From Lysobacterales bacterium (GTDB lineage: Bacteria; Pseudomonadota; Gammaproteobacteria; Xanthomonadales; SZUA-5): a stretch of 64,000 bases of DNA. This document shows, one piece after another, positions 31,066 to 40,199 of this stretch. Below the pieces are notes generated by a model, which saw only the letters and a list, made by a program, of their open reading frames with translations, was not told the DNA's origin and made no database searches. Location of the stretch: assembly GCA_022844135.1 (NCBI GenBank), contig JALHMG010000014.1:39750-103749 (forward strand). The letters run 5' to 3'. Position numbers and translations under genes: made by a program. Every line of letters begins with the position of its first letter. The first letter of the stretch is position 1.

Positions 31066-33639
31066 ATGAGCGCACCGCAAAAGCCCGCGGTTGGCAACGC
31101 ACCTAGCGACACAGATGCCATCGTCATTCGGTGGCGCAATTCACCTGGTTGGCCTATCGAGCGCGTTTCGGACAATGCCTCCAGTTGGGGCATCGAGGTG
31201 CGCCTGCTGGAGCGCGGCGCGTGCTTCGCCGACTTGATGCACCCCGACGACCTCGCGCGCATCGAAAACGATATGGTGAAGCTGCCGCAGGCGCCCGAGC
31301 GCTGGCATCGCGAATACCGTTTCCGCTGCGGCGAAGGCTGGCGCTGGGTCGAGGATCACACCTGGGCAGAGCGCGGCGCCAACGGCGAAACCGAAGCTTT
31401 CAACTGTGTTTTGTTCGACGTCAGCCAACGCAAAACAGCCGATGTTGGGCTTAGCCTCGCAGCCGCGTCGGCGCCGCTCCTGCTCGGGCACGCGCCGCTC
31501 AAGGCGCGAATCGCCCAACTGCTGCGCCGGCTGGGCGAGGGTTTTCAGGTACAACGCGCGTTCTTGTTCGAATTCGAGGGCGGCACCCGTCCCGGCAATG
31601 TCAGCTTTCAGCATTCATTGTGGCAGCGCGGTGGCCTCACTGCTTTGCGCAGCGACGCGCGCACGCCCATCACCGCAGCCCACGCGCGCTGGATTCGCCT
31701 GCTGGAAAACGATCAGTGCATACGCGGAACGTTCAACGAATTCCCGCCGATCGAACGCGAAGCGTTGCGCAGTCTGGGTATCGGCTCGTTGATTGTCGTA
31801 CCGATCCGCTGCCGCTCTCGCCTGTTCGGCTTTTTGGGGCTGGACGATCAGCAACGCAGTTGGCTCAGCGCCGACGAGCAGTCGCTGCGGATGATCGCCA
31901 CGGCGCTCGGTGCCGCCATCGAACGGGACCGCGATGAGCACGAGTTGCGTGTCAGCGAATCGCGATTGCGCCGCGCTCTGGATGCCGCCGGAGCTGGCAC
32001 CTTCGAATGGCGCGCTGGACAGGTCAATCAATGGAGCGATGCGTGGTATCGAATGCTGGGACATGCGCCAGGAGGCATCGACGCCTCATTCGACAGCTGG
32101 CTCAAGTGCGTGCACGAGGAAGACCGCGAACGTGTAGGGACCGCGCTGGCGCGGGCCCGCTCTGAGCGTATGCCGTTGGCGCTCGACTATCGGATTGTCA
32201 CGCCCGATGGCGATGTTCGCTGGCTATCGACCATCGGCCGACCATTGGACAACGCCGATGCGCATCGAGAGGCCATGGCTGGTCTGGTGCTGGACGTAAC
32301 CGAACAACGGCGTGCGCTGCCGGCACCCCGCGCCGCGCAGTTCGATGCGCTCACAGGCCTGCCCAATCGCGCGTCGGCGCAGCTGCAGATCGATGCTGCT
32401 ATCGGCGAGGCCCCTGCAGGCGGCCAACGATTCGCGCTGTTGCTGCTCGATCTCGATCGCTTCCGCACGATCAATGAGGGACTGGGCTATGAGTGCGGTG
32501 ATGCGGTTTTGTGCGAGGTCGCGCAGCGCCTGCAACGCGCGCTTGGCGTCGACGACAGCATCTCGCATGCCGGCGGCGATCGCTTCTTGATCCTGGCGCG
32601 CTCGGCAGGAAATTCGATCGCGGCGGGGCAACTGGCCGAGCGACTGTTGCGCGAATTGCGCGAACCGGTTTGGTTGGCGGCGATCCTGGATGTTTACGTC
32701 GAGGCCAGTATAGGCATTGCGCTGTTCGACGACGACAGCCGCTCGACGACCGGGCTTTTGCGCTGCGTGGACGCTGCGTTGTTCCATGCCAAGAAGGCGG
32801 GCGGTAACGGCTATCGCGCTTATTCGTCCGAACTGATCGAGAACGCGCGCCAGAAATTGGTGCTCGATGTACATCTGCGGCGCGCGCTGGTGCAAAACGA
32901 GTTCGTCATCCACTATCAACCGATCTACGACTGTCGAGACGAGCGCTTGATCGGCGTCGAAGCCCTGGTTCGATGGCGATCGCCAGAGGGCGGCCTGGTG
33001 ATGCCTGGCGAGTTCATTTCGGCGGCTGAGGAGAGCGGCCTGATCGAGCGCCTCGGCGATCATGTCCTGGAAACTGCGTGTCGCCAGGTCCGACGCTGGC
33101 GCAGGTCGGGCTTTGATGGCTTACGTTTGAGCGTCAATCTATCGGCTCGGCAGTTGCGCAATGGCGATTTCCAGAATCGCCTGGCTCGCATCCTCGCAGA
33201 AACTGCGCTCGAACCAAACGCGCTGGAGCTTGAGATCACAGAAAGTCTGCTGATGGAACATGGCAAGCTTATCGATGGCGCATTGAGCGCGCTGCGCGAA
33301 TGGGGCATTCGCGTAGCCATAGACGATTTCGGCACCGGCTACAGCTCTTTGGCATACCTGCGCAGACTGCCTGTGGACACGCTGAAGATCGACCGCACTT
33401 TCGTCGCCGATATCGGCGACGAAAGTGGCGACGCCATCGTTGGAGCAGTGGTAGCGCTCGGCCAACAGTTGCATCTGGAAGTCGTCGCCGAGGGCGTGGA
33501 AACCCTCGCACAACTTGAGTTCCTGCGCACCCGGGGCTGCCAACGCTTCCAGGGACACCTGAAGAGCCCAGCGTTACCGGCCGCCGAGTTCGAAACGCGC
33601 TATGCGCCAATCGCGGAGCCGTTGCTGACGCCGGAGTAA
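31066..33639 (+). CDS. PAS-GAF-PAS-GGDEF-EAL protein, GGDEF degenerate, EAL intact
   Basis: 857 residues, no transmembrane helix. In order: N-terminal PAS fold (~20-125), GAF (~145-285, WQRGGLT to ALGAAIERD), second PAS (~295-420), GGDEF (~430-590) and EAL (~600-850). The GGDEF signature is Gly503-Gly504-Asp505-Arg506-Phe507, so the metal-binding/catalytic Glu is lost and cyclase activity is unlikely. The EAL domain keeps its catalytic set: EAL at 632-634, NLSARQL, EITES, IDDFGTGYSS, LKIDRTF and VVAEGVET. The EAL end motif is altered (QGHLKSPALPA instead of the usual QGYLFSRPLP). The likely activity is c-di-GMP phosphodiesterase, with the GGDEF acting as a GTP-sensing or structural domain. 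Confidence 0.92.
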   Translation: MSAPQKPAVGNAPSDTDAIVIRWRNSPGWPIERVSDNASSWGIEVRLLERGACFADLMHPDDLARIENDMVKLPQAPERWHREYRFRCGEGWRWVEDHTWAERGANGETEAFNCVLFDVSQRKTADVGLSLAAASAPLLLGHAPLKARIAQLLRRLGEGFQVQRAFLFEFEGGTRPGNVSFQHSLWQRGGLTALRSDARTPITAAHARWIRLLENDQCIRGTFNEFPPIEREALRSLGIGSLIVVPIRCRSRLFGFLGLDDQQRSWLSADEQSLRMIATALGAAIERDRDEHELRVSESRLRRALDAAGAGTFEWRAGQVNQWSDAWYRMLGHAPGGIDASFDSWLKCVHEEDRERVGTALARARSERMPLALDYRIVTPDGDVRWLSTIGRPLDNADAHREAMAGLVLDVTEQRRALPAPRAAQFDALTGLPNRASAQLQIDAAIGEAPAGGQRFALLLLDLDRFRTINEGLGYECGDAVLCEVAQRLQRALGVDDSISHAGGDRFLILARSAGNSIAAGQLAERLLRELREPVWLAAILDVYVEASIGIALFDDDSRSTTGLLRCVDAALFHAKKAGGNGYRAYSSELIENARQKLVLDVHLRRALVQNEFVIHYQPIYDCRDERLIGVEALVRWRSPEGGLVMPGEFISAAEESGLIERLGDHVLETACRQVRRWRRSGFDGLRLSVNLSARQLRNGDFQNRLARILAETALEPNALELEITESLLMEHGKLIDGALSALREWGIRVAIDDFGTGYSSLAYLRRLPVDTLKIDRTFVADIGDESGDAIVGAVVALGQQLHLEVVAEGVETLAQLEFLRTRGCQRFQGHLKSPALPAAEFETRYAPIAEPLLTPE

Positions 33640-33667
33640 TCAGCCGTAACCTGGCGCGGTATACGCT

Positions 33668-33700
33668 GTGGCGCGAGCTTCTCCGAGGGGCTTGCGCCAC
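33668..33700 (+). terminator. Hairpin after the GGDEF-EAL gene
   Basis: An 11-bp stem (GTGGCGCGAGC pairing with GCTTGCGCCAC, one G-U pair) closes an 11-base loop, starting 29 bases after the stop codon. There is no T-run after it, so it could be a Rho-assisted or 3'-end-protecting structure rather than a classic intrinsic terminator. Confidence 0.4.
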
Positions 33701-33831
33701 TGTTCAGATTCGAGCTGAAGGCCAACGCGGTTCGTCGTTGACGATCTCTATCGCGGATCGACCGGGTCGAGCAACAGCACGTCGGCAAAGGCCGGGCTCT
33801 CAGCAATCGAGGGCGCAAAGACCTTCACAAA

Positions 33832-33855
33832 GCAACCCGCAACTTGCAACCCGCA
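33832..33855. repeat. Direct repeat of 10 bp upstream of ettA
   Basis: GCAACCCGCA is present at 33832-33841 and 33846-33855, in the leader about 55-78 bases before the ettA ATG. Function unknown; it could be a protein-binding site or a duplication. The rest of the 33640-33909 gap shows only the 33668-33700 hairpin. Confidence 0.5.
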
Positions 33856-33909
33856 CTGTGCATAAAACTGGCAGCATACGCGGCTAACTTTTTGGCGGAA
33901 CTCAAGCCC

Positions 33910-35574
33910 ATGCAATACATCTACACGATGATCGGCGTCAGCAAAACCGTGCCGCCCAAGCGCGAAATCATCAAGGACATTTCGCTCTCGTTTTACCCTG
34001 GGGCCAAGATCGGCCTGTTGGGTTTGAACGGCTCTGGCAAGTCTACTGTTCTGCGGATCATGGCCGGTGCCGACAAGGACTTTGTGGGCGAAGCGCGGCC
34101 CCAGCCGGGCATAAGGGTGGGATTTCTGGAGCAAGAGCCCAAGCTCGATCCGGAGAAGAACGTCCGCCAGTCGGTCGAGGAGGGTCTGGGCGAAATCTTT
34201 ACTGCGCAAGAAGAACTGGAGAAGGTCTACGCCGCATACGCCGAACCCGATGCCGACTTCGATGCGTTGGCCGAGAAGCAGGCCCGCCTGGAAGCAATTC
34301 TGGCGGCGGGCGATGCTCACACCATGGAGCAGCAGTTGGAGCAAGCCGCCGACGCCCTGCGATTGCCGCCGTGGGAGGCAAGCGTCAAGCATCTCTCGGG
34401 TGGCGAAAAGCGCCGTGTGGCGCTGTGCCGCTTGCTGCTTCAGAAGCCAGACATGCTGTTGCTCGACGAGCCAACCAACCATCTCGACGCCGAGTCGGTC
34501 GAATGGCTTGAGCAATACCTGGCGCGTTTCCCAGGAACCGTCGTTGCGGTCACCCACGATCGCTACTTTCTCGATAACGCCGCCGAGTGGATCCTGGAAC
34601 TCGATCGTGGCCGCGGCATTCCCTGGAAGGGCAACTATTCTTCATGGCTGAGCCAGAAAGACGAGCGTCTGAAACAAGAGGCCGCCAGCGAAAAAGCGCG
34701 CCAGAAGGCCATCCAGCGCGAACTCGAATGGGTACGGCAAAACGCCAAGGGCCGGCAGGCCAAGAGCAAGTCTCGTCTCGCCAAGTTCGAAGAGCTGAAC
34801 TCGGTGGAATATCAACAGCGCAATGAGACCAACGAGATCTACATTCCGCCGGGCGAGCGCCTGGGCGATCTCGTGGTCGAGTTCAAGAACGTCAGCAAGG
34901 CTTTCGGCGATCGGCTGCTGATCGACGATCTGTCGTTCAAAATGCCGCCCGGCTCCATCGTCGGCATCATCGGCCCGAACGGCGCCGGCAAGTCGACGCT
35001 GTTCAAGCTGATTACCGGCGTGGAGAAGCCGGATGCAGGCGAAGTCGCCATCGGGCAGACGGTAAAACTCGCTTACGTTGATCAGTCCCGCGATGCTCTG
35101 GATGCCGACAAGAACGTCTTTCAGGCCGTTTCTGGTGGCGCCGACATCCTCACCATCGGCAAGCTCGAAATTCAATCCCGCGCCTACATCGGCCGCTTCA
35201 ATTTCAAGGGGCAGGATCAGCAAAAGCTGGTCGGATCGCTCTCCGGCGGTGAGCGCGGACGCTTGCATCTGGCGAAGACGTTGCTTCAGGGCGGCAACGT
35301 GCTGTTGCTCGATGAACCCAGCAACGATCTCGACATCGAAACCTTGCGTGCTTTGGAAGACGCGATCCTCGAATTCCCAGGCTGCGTGATGGTGATCAGC
35401 CATGACCGTTGGTTCCTGGACCGAATCGCTACGCACATCCTGTCATTCGAAGGCGATTCGCACGTCGAATTCTTCACCGGCAACTACACCGACTACGAAG
35501 CCGACAAGAAGCGCCGTTTGGGCGAGGAAGGCGCCAAGCCGCATCGGCTGAAGTACAAGCCTTTGACTCGGTAG
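33910..35574 (+). CDS. ettA: Energy-dependent translational throttle protein EttA (ABC-F)
   Basis: 554 residues from ATG 33910, essentially the length of E. coli EttA (555). Two ABC ATPase domains: first Walker A GLNGSGKST, signature LSGGEKRRVALC, Walker B LLLDEPTNHLDAE; second Walker A GPNGAGKST, signature LSGGERGRLHLA, Walker B LLLDEPSNDLDIE. The P-site tRNA-interaction linker between them is Lys/Arg-rich (around residues 250-310). There are no membrane segments. ABC-F proteins bind the ribosomal E site; EttA gates entry into elongation according to the ADP/ATP ratio. The 270 bp upstream contain no gene but do contain a repeat pair. Confidence 0.97.
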   Translation: MQYIYTMIGVSKTVPPKREIIKDISLSFYPGAKIGLLGLNGSGKSTVLRIMAGADKDFVGEARPQPGIRVGFLEQEPKLDPEKNVRQSVEEGLGEIFTAQEELEKVYAAYAEPDADFDALAEKQARLEAILAAGDAHTMEQQLEQAADALRLPPWEASVKHLSGGEKRRVALCRLLLQKPDMLLLDEPTNHLDAESVEWLEQYLARFPGTVVAVTHDRYFLDNAAEWILELDRGRGIPWKGNYSSWLSQKDERLKQEAASEKARQKAIQRELEWVRQNAKGRQAKSKSRLAKFEELNSVEYQQRNETNEIYIPPGERLGDLVVEFKNVSKAFGDRLLIDDLSFKMPPGSIVGIIGPNGAGKSTLFKLITGVEKPDAGEVAIGQTVKLAYVDQSRDALDADKNVFQAVSGGADILTIGKLEIQSRAYIGRFNFKGQDQQKLVGSLSGGERGRLHLAKTLLQGGNVLLLDEPSNDLDIETLRALEDAILEFPGCVMVISHDRWFLDRIATHILSFEGDSHVEFFTGNYTDYEADKKRRLGEEGAKPHRLKYKPLTR

Positions 35575-35578
35575 CATC

Positions 35579-35607
35579 GCTTAGCTAAGCTTAGTCCATC
35601 CGGGACT
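35579..35607. promoter_or_regulatory. Overlapping palindromes, candidate toxin-antitoxin operator
   Basis: A perfect 12-bp palindrome GCTTAGCTAAGC (35579-35590) overlaps a second one, CTAAGCTTAG (35585-35594), and is followed by AGTCC-atccg-GGACT (35593-35607). The block fills the 45-bp gap between the ettA stop and the antitoxin ATG. Phd/YefM antitoxins autorepress by binding palindromes at this position, which makes this the probable operator; no binding data can be inferred from sequence alone. Confidence 0.5.
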
Positions 35608-35619
35608 GACGTTTGCGGC

Positions 35620-35877
35620 ATGGCCAGCTCAGTGAACATCCACGATGCGAAATCACAACTGTCGAAACTGCTGGAGCGCGTTCAACAGGGCGATTCGGTC
35701 GTGATCGCAAAAGCCGGAGTCCCGGTTGCCACACTGGGACCCCTGCGGACCACGAGGACGTTGGCTCGTCCAGGCAGCCTAAAGGGCCAGGACTGGACGA
35801 TGAGCGAAGACTTCGACGCGCCCGTCGAGTACTTGTTCGACGCGCTCGGACCGAACGCGGTCAACGACGGGAAATGA
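35620..35877 (+). CDS. Phd/YefM-family antitoxin
   Basis: 85 residues. The N-terminus SVNIHDAKSQLSKLLERVQQGDSVVIAKAGVPVA is the Phd/YefM DNA-binding and dimerisation fold; quoted in short form, the key features are the AKSQLSKLL helix and the VVIAKAGVPVA strand. The C-terminal ~35 residues (DWTMSEDFDAPVEYLFDAL) are the toxin-neutralising tail. The protein should inhibit the PIN toxin and repress the operon. The stop overlaps the toxin start by 4 bp (ATGA), and the gene follows ettA by 45 bp with palindromes between. Confidence 0.88.
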   Translation: MASSVNIHDAKSQLSKLLERVQQGDSVVIAKAGVPVATLGPLRTTRTLARPGSLKGQDWTMSEDFDAPVEYLFDALGPNAVNDGK

Positions 35878-36257
35878 AACTGCTGCTCGATTCGCATTAC
35901 GCGTTCTGGTGGCAGACCGGCGATGCGCGCCTGACCAGGCGCGCCCAGAGGTTCATCGAGAGCGCCGATGCGGTGGCAGTGAGTCACGTGACGCTCTGGG
36001 AATTCACGATCAAAGCCGGACTCGGAAGAATCCAGATCGACCTTCTGGTGTTCGCAGCGCAAGTCGAAGCGATGGGATTCGAGTGGCTGCCGATCGGTGT
36101 GGATCACATACTGGCGTTGCGCCATGTGGAAGTCATCGAAGGACATCGCGACCCGTTCGATCGGATGTTGGTGGCGCAGTCGCGCGCCACGTTGCGAACA
36201 CTGATTACCGCGGATGCGACGCTCGCGCGCTATGGCGAGCTAGTGACAGTCATGTGA
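35874..36257 (+). CDS. VapC-like PIN-domain toxin ribonuclease
   Basis: 127 residues from ATG 35874; a longer open frame begins inside the antitoxin gene in another frame and is not used. PIN-domain acidic residues are present: Asp in KLLLDSHYAFWW, Glu in VTLWEFTIKAG, and Asp in HRDPFDRMLVAQ and ITADATLARYG. PIN toxins cleave RNA, often initiator tRNA or rRNA, in the cytoplasm. It pairs with the Phd-type antitoxin just upstream (4-bp overlap) and is convergent with dnaJ, whose stop lies only 13 bp beyond. The pair is probably a small mobile insertion between two housekeeping loci. Confidence 0.88.
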   Translation: MKLLLDSHYAFWWQTGDARLTRRAQRFIESADAVAVSHVTLWEFTIKAGLGRIQIDLLVFAAQVEAMGFEWLPIGVDHILALRHVEVIEGHRDPFDRMLVAQSRATLRTLITADATLARYGELVTVM

Positions 36258-36270
36258 TCGTCGCGGGGGC

Positions 36271-37389
36271 TCACGCCCCGATGCGTGAGAAAAAATCCTT
36301 GACGCTATCGAGCCAACTCGACGCCTGCGGCGTGTGCCCGCCCTCGCCGCCCATCGACACGTCGAGCTGCTCCAGCAACTCGCGCTGCTCGTCGGTAAGC
36401 TTGACTGGCGTCTCGACGTTCACGCGGCACAGCAAGTCGCCGGTATTGTGGCTGCGCACCGATTGCACGCCCTTACCGCGCAAGCGAAAGATTTTCCCGC
36501 TCTGCGTGCCCTCGGGAATCTTCAGCATCGCACTGCCGCCGAGTGTGGGCACCTTCAGTTCGCCCCCGAGCGCCGCGGTGGTGAAACGGATCGGGATTTC
36601 GCAATAGAGATCGTCGCCATCGCGCTTGAAAATCTTGTGTTCGCGAACGGCCACTTCGACGAACAGGTCGCCGGGCGTTGTGCCTTTGGGGCCTTGTTCA
36701 CCCTCGCCGCTCAAGCGAATGCGGTCGCCCTGGTCGACGCCAGCGGGAATCTTGACGCGCACGCGCTTCTCGTCGTCGAGAACGCCGTTCCCTCGGCAAT
36801 GCGTGCAAGGATTGGCAATGGTTTTGCCACTGCCGCCGCACGTAGGGCAAGTTTGCTGGATCGAGAAAATGCCGTTCTGCATACGCACCCGGCCATGACC
36901 AGCACAGGTTTTGCAGGTACTGGTTTTGCCGTCGCTGGAGCCTGAGCCCGCGCAGTGATGGCAACTCACTTGCGTCGGTATCGTGATTTCGCGCTCGACG
37001 CCGTTGACGGCGTCCTCAAGATCGAGCTCCAGCACATAGCGCAGATCCGAGCCGCGACGTTGGCGTTGTCCGCCGCCGCGACCGCCAAAGATATCGCCGA
37101 ATATGTCGCCAAAGATATCGCCCAGATCCGGGCCACCGGGACCGCCGCGACCGCCAGCGCCTGGATTTAGCCCCGCATGCCCGAAGCGATCATAGGTGGC
37201 CCGCTGGTTAGGGTCGGCAAGCACCTCATAAGCTTCTTTAGCTTCCTTGAACTTCTCTTGCGCCTGTGGATCGTCTGGATTGCGATCCGGATGCAGTTTC
37301 ATGGCGAGGCGCCGAAACGCCTTTTTGATGTCTTCGTCTGAGGCCGACTTGGAGACGCCCAGAATTTCGTAGTAATCGCGTTTGGACAT
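36271..37389 (-). CDS. dnaJ: Chaperone protein DnaJ
   Basis: 372 residues. J domain 1-~70 with the HPD motif ([10 protein letters not shown]). The Gly/Phe region contains a triple GDIF repeat ([14 protein letters not shown]). The zinc domain has four CxxCxGxG motifs ([32 protein letters not shown]), followed by the substrate-binding C-terminal domains. DnaJ stimulates the DnaK ATPase and delivers unfolded proteins. It is the last gene of grpE-dnaK-dnaJ, separated from dnaK by 251 bp that contain two hairpins. It is convergent with the PIN toxin gene. Confidence 0.98.
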   Translation of the reverse strand: MSKRDYYEILGVSKSASDEDIKKAFRRLAMKLHPDRNPDDPQAQEKFKEAKEAYEVLADPNQRATYDRFGHAGLNPGAGGRGGPGGPDLGDIFGDIFGDIFGGRGGGQRQRRGSDLRYVLELDLEDAVNGVEREITIPTQVSCHHCAGSGSSDGKTSTCKTCAGHGRVRMQNGIFSIQQTCPTCGGSGKTIANPCTHCRGNGVLDDEKRVRVKIPAGVDQGDRIRLSGEGEQGPKGTTPGDLFVEVAVREHKIFKRDGDDLYCEIPIRFTTAALGGELKVPTLGGSAMLKIPEGTQSGKIFRLRGKGVQSVRSHNTGDLLCRVNVETPVKLTDEQRELLEQLDVSMGGEGGHTPQASSWLDSVKDFFSRIGA

Positions 37390-37471
37390 TGGGCGTTTAA
37401 GGCTGTGAACTGGAGGCCCTGGGCGTACGCCTCACAGGCTATGGAAAGAGAAGGACCGAGTCCGGGCCAAA

Positions 37472-37497
37472 CCCTCTACTGCACAGGCAGCAGAGGG
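37472..37497 (-). terminator. Hairpin in the dnaK-dnaJ spacer
   Basis: On the minus strand CCCTCT-GCTGC ... GTAGAGGG forms a 10-bp stem with one mismatch and a 4-base loop, followed by TTTGG. The 37390-37640 spacer holds no gene, only this hairpin and the one at 37564-37603. It may attenuate or process the dnaK-dnaJ transcript. Confidence 0.4.
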
Positions 37498-37563
37498 AAA
37501 GAGCCGCGGAGAAATCGCTGCCATCGAACGCTCGGTAGCGACGCCCGACCCTCCCTGGGCACT

Positions 37564-37603
37564 TTGCGCCGCCTCTCACGCGCGTGCGGGAAAGGCGGCG
37601 CAA
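37564..37603 (-). terminator. Stable hairpin shortly after dnaK
   Basis: A perfect 10-bp inverted repeat, TTGCGCCGCC with GGCGGCGCAA, encloses an inner CACGCGCGTG palindrome. It lies 38 bases after the dnaK stop on the transcribed strand. No U-tract follows, so a role in attenuation or 3'-end stability is as likely as full termination. Confidence 0.45.
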
Positions 37604-37640
37604 TTAACATCGCGGCGCAAGCTTCCAGGCGATGGCCGGG

Positions 37641-39560
37641 TTAGCGCTTATCGCCATCCACTTCGGTGAACTCGGCATCGACTACATCGTCGGCAGCCTT
37701 CTGCGCCTGCGGCTCGGCGTTCGGTGCCGGCCCGCCCGAGGCGCCGGCGCTCGCCGCCGCGCGCAACGAGGCAGACGCTTCGACCAGTGCCTGCGTCTTG
37801 GCCTCGATCTGCGCTTTGTTGTCACCCTTCATCGCCGCTTCCAACTCAGCGAGTGCACCTTCGACCTTGCCGATCGTCGCGCCATCGACTTTATCGCCGG
37901 CGTCCTTGATGGCTTTGCGCGTGTCGTGCAGCAGCGCGTCGGCCTGATTACGCGCGTTCACCAGTTCGTGGAACTTCTTGTCCTCGTCACGGTGCGCTTC
38001 GGCATCCTTGACCATCTGTTGGATCTCTTCCTCCGACAAACCAGAACCAGCCTTGATCTCGATGCGCTGCTCTTTACCAGTCTTCTTGTCTTTGGCCGAC
38101 ACGTGCAGGATGCCGTTGGCGTCGATGTCGAAAGTGACCTCGACTTGCGGCATGCCGCGCGGCGCAGGCTCTATGCCGGCGAGATCGAACTTCGCCAGGC
38201 TCTTGTTGAAACGCGCCTGATCGCGCTCGCCTTGCAAAACATGCACCGTTACCGCCGTCTGGCTGTCCTCGGCCGTGGAGAACACCTGGGCGGCGCGGGT
38301 CGGGATCGTGGTGTTCTTCTCGATCAGCTTCGTCATTACGCCACCGAGCGTCTCGATACCGAGCGACAGCGGTGTTACGTCGAGCAGCAGCACGTCCTTG
38401 ACGGTGCCGGCGAGCACGCCACCCTGGATGGCTGCACCCATCGCAACCGCTTCGTCCGGATTGACGTCTTTACGCGGCTCTTTGCCGAAAAACTCCTTGA
38501 CCGCTTCCTGCACTTTCGGCATGCGGGTCTGGCCGCCGACGAGAATCACCTCGGCGATATCGGACACGCGCAAACCCGAATCGGTCAGCGCCGTGCGGCA
38601 CGGATCGATGGTGCGCTTGATCAAATCGTCGACCAGAGATTCGAGCTTGGCGCGCGTCAGTTTCACGTTCAAATGCTTTGGACCCGACGCGTCCATAGTC
38701 ACATATGGCAGGCTGACGTCGGTCTGCATCGAAGAGGACAGCTCGATCTTGGCGCGCTCGGCGGCGTCCTTCAGGCGCTGCAGCGCCAGGGGATCGTTGC
38801 GCAAATCGATACCTTGCTCCTTGCGGAACTCATCAACCAGAAAGTCGATGACGCGGCGATCAAAATCTTCGCCACCCAGGAAAGTATCGCCGTTGGTGGC
38901 AAGCACTTCGAACTGCTTCTCGCCATCGATTTCGGCGATCTCGATGATCGACACATCGAAAGTGCCGCCGCCCAGATCGTACACCACGATCTTACGATCG
39001 GCCGCGCCCTTCTTGTCGAGACCATAGGCCAGCGCGGCGGCGGTGGGCTCATTGATGATGCGCTTGACTTCCAGGCCCGCAATGCGACCGGCGTCCTTGG
39101 TAGCCTGGCGTTGGCTGTCGTTGAAGTACGCCGGAACCGTGATCACGGCTTCCGTGACGGGTTCGCCCAGGTAGTCCTCGGCGGTTTTCTTCATCTTCAT
39201 CAGGACGCGCGCAGAAATCTCCGGCGGCGCCATCTTTTTGCCGCCCGCATCGATCCACGCGTCGCCGTTGTCGGCGCCGACGATCGTGTACGGCACGAGG
39301 CCAACGTCCTTTTGAACGACCTGCTCGCTAAACTTTCGCCCGATCAGGCGCTTGACTGCAAACAGGGTGTTCTTGGGATTAGTGACCGCCTGCCGTTTGG
39401 CCGATGCGCCGACCAGGACCTCACCGTCCTTGGTGAAAGCAACAATCGAGGGTGTCGTGCGATCGCCCTCTGAATTCTCAATGACCTTGACCGACCCGCC
39501 TTCCATCACGGCGACGCAGGAATTGGTCGTGCCAAGGTCGATACCGATGATCTTCGCCAT
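37641..39560 (-). CDS. dnaK: Chaperone protein DnaK (Hsp70)
   Basis: 639 residues, standard size. Actin-like ATPase domain with [28 protein letters not shown] phosphate loop, [12 protein letters not shown] and [10 protein letters not shown] signatures. The substrate domain begins near [14 protein letters not shown], and the C-terminal lid ends in the conserved acidic [10 protein letters not shown]. DnaK folds and protects proteins with DnaJ and GrpE. The start has a good GGAG site. It lies 83 bp downstream of grpE, a gap that contains CCCCACTT, close to a sigma-32 -10 element, but without a convincing -35. An opposite-strand open frame of 613 codons is a codon-bias shadow. Confidence 0.99.
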   Translation of the reverse strand: MAKIIGIDLGTTNSCVAVMEGGSVKVIENSEGDRTTPSIVAFTKDGEVLVGASAKRQAVTNPKNTLFAVKRLIGRKFSEQVVQKDVGLVPYTIVGADNGDAWIDAGGKKMAPPEISARVLMKMKKTAEDYLGEPVTEAVITVPAYFNDSQRQATKDAGRIAGLEVKRIINEPTAAALAYGLDKKGAADRKIVVYDLGGGTFDVSIIEIAEIDGEKQFEVLATNGDTFLGGEDFDRRVIDFLVDEFRKEQGIDLRNDPLALQRLKDAAERAKIELSSSMQTDVSLPYVTMDASGPKHLNVKLTRAKLESLVDDLIKRTIDPCRTALTDSGLRVSDIAEVILVGGQTRMPKVQEAVKEFFGKEPRKDVNPDEAVAMGAAIQGGVLAGTVKDVLLLDVTPLSLGIETLGGVMTKLIEKNTTIPTRAAQVFSTAEDSQTAVTVHVLQGERDQARFNKSLAKFDLAGIEPAPRGMPQVEVTFDIDANGILHVSAKDKKTGKEQRIEIKAGSGLSEEEIQQMVKDAEAHRDEDKKFHELVNARNQADALLHDTRKAIKDAGDKVDGATIGKVEGALAELEAAMKGDNKAQIEAKTQALVEASASLRAAASAGASGGPAPNAEPQAQKAADDVVDAEFTEVDGDKR

Positions 39561-39643
39561 GGTTTTTCTCCGAAAAGCCGAAAGTAGACAGGACGAAACG
39601 TCCCAATGAATCGCTAAGTGGGGCTGAACCCTGAAAAATCAAA

Positions 39644-40168
39644 TCAACCGGCACCTTGGCTGACCAAAACCATCGCCGGGCGAAGCAAACGTTCATGCAG
39701 GCGATAGCCTTTTTGCAGCACCGAGATCACCTGATCCGCAGGCACACTGGCGTGCGGCTGCATGCCCACGGCTTGATGCACTTCTGGATTGAATGCCTGC
39801 CCGACCGGATCGATGGCGTGCAGGCCGCTGGATTCGGCAGCCTTTTGCAGCATACGCAAGGTCATTTCGATACCCTGCTTGAGCGCGTCGATACCCGCAC
39901 CGGGGACCTCCGCCGCTTTCAGACCTTGCTCCAGGCTGTCGATAACCGGAAACAACTCGCCGAGCAGACGATCAGCGCCGTACTTGCGCGCCTGCTCGAA
40001 CTCGCGCACCCAGCGCTTGCGCTGGTTCTCTGCCTCGGCACGCTCACGAACGATTTGCGCCTCCAGCTCCGCCATGCGTGCCAACGCCTGTTCAAGCTCA
40101 TCATTGGCGGGGCCAAAACCGTCGGCATCGGGCGCGGGCGCAGCTTGCGTGTCGTCACTTTGCATCAT
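39644..40168 (-). CDS. grpE: Nucleotide exchange factor GrpE
   Basis: About 174 residues from ATG 40168 (a second ATG follows directly). The reading frame is open further upstream, but that part includes the promoter. A long N-terminal coiled-coil helix (ELEQALARMAELEAQIVRERAE...) leads into the conserved GrpE core with VIDSLEQGLK and the beta domain FNPEVHQAVGMQ and VISVLQKGYRLHERLLRPAMV. It releases ADP from DnaK as a dimer. It is first in the grpE-dnaK-dnaJ order; no hrcA lies upstream. Regulation by sigma-32 is suggested by the promoter at 40200-40230. Confidence 0.96.
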   Translation of the reverse strand: MMQSDDTQAAPAPDADGFGPANDELEQALARMAELEAQIVRERAEAENQRKRWVREFEQARKYGADRLLGELFPVIDSLEQGLKAAEVPGAGIDALKQGIEMTLRMLQKAAESSGLHAIDPVGQAFNPEVHQAVGMQPHASVPADQVISVLQKGYRLHERLLRPAMVLVSQGAG

Positions 40169-40199
40169 TGTTGTCAGTCTTTTGGAAGCACCCGCCCGG

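Noticed and set aside
37632..39473. 613-codon open frame on the plus strand opposite dnaK
   Set aside because: It is fully antisense to an unambiguous dnaK and reflects GC-rich codon bias; no domain or start site.
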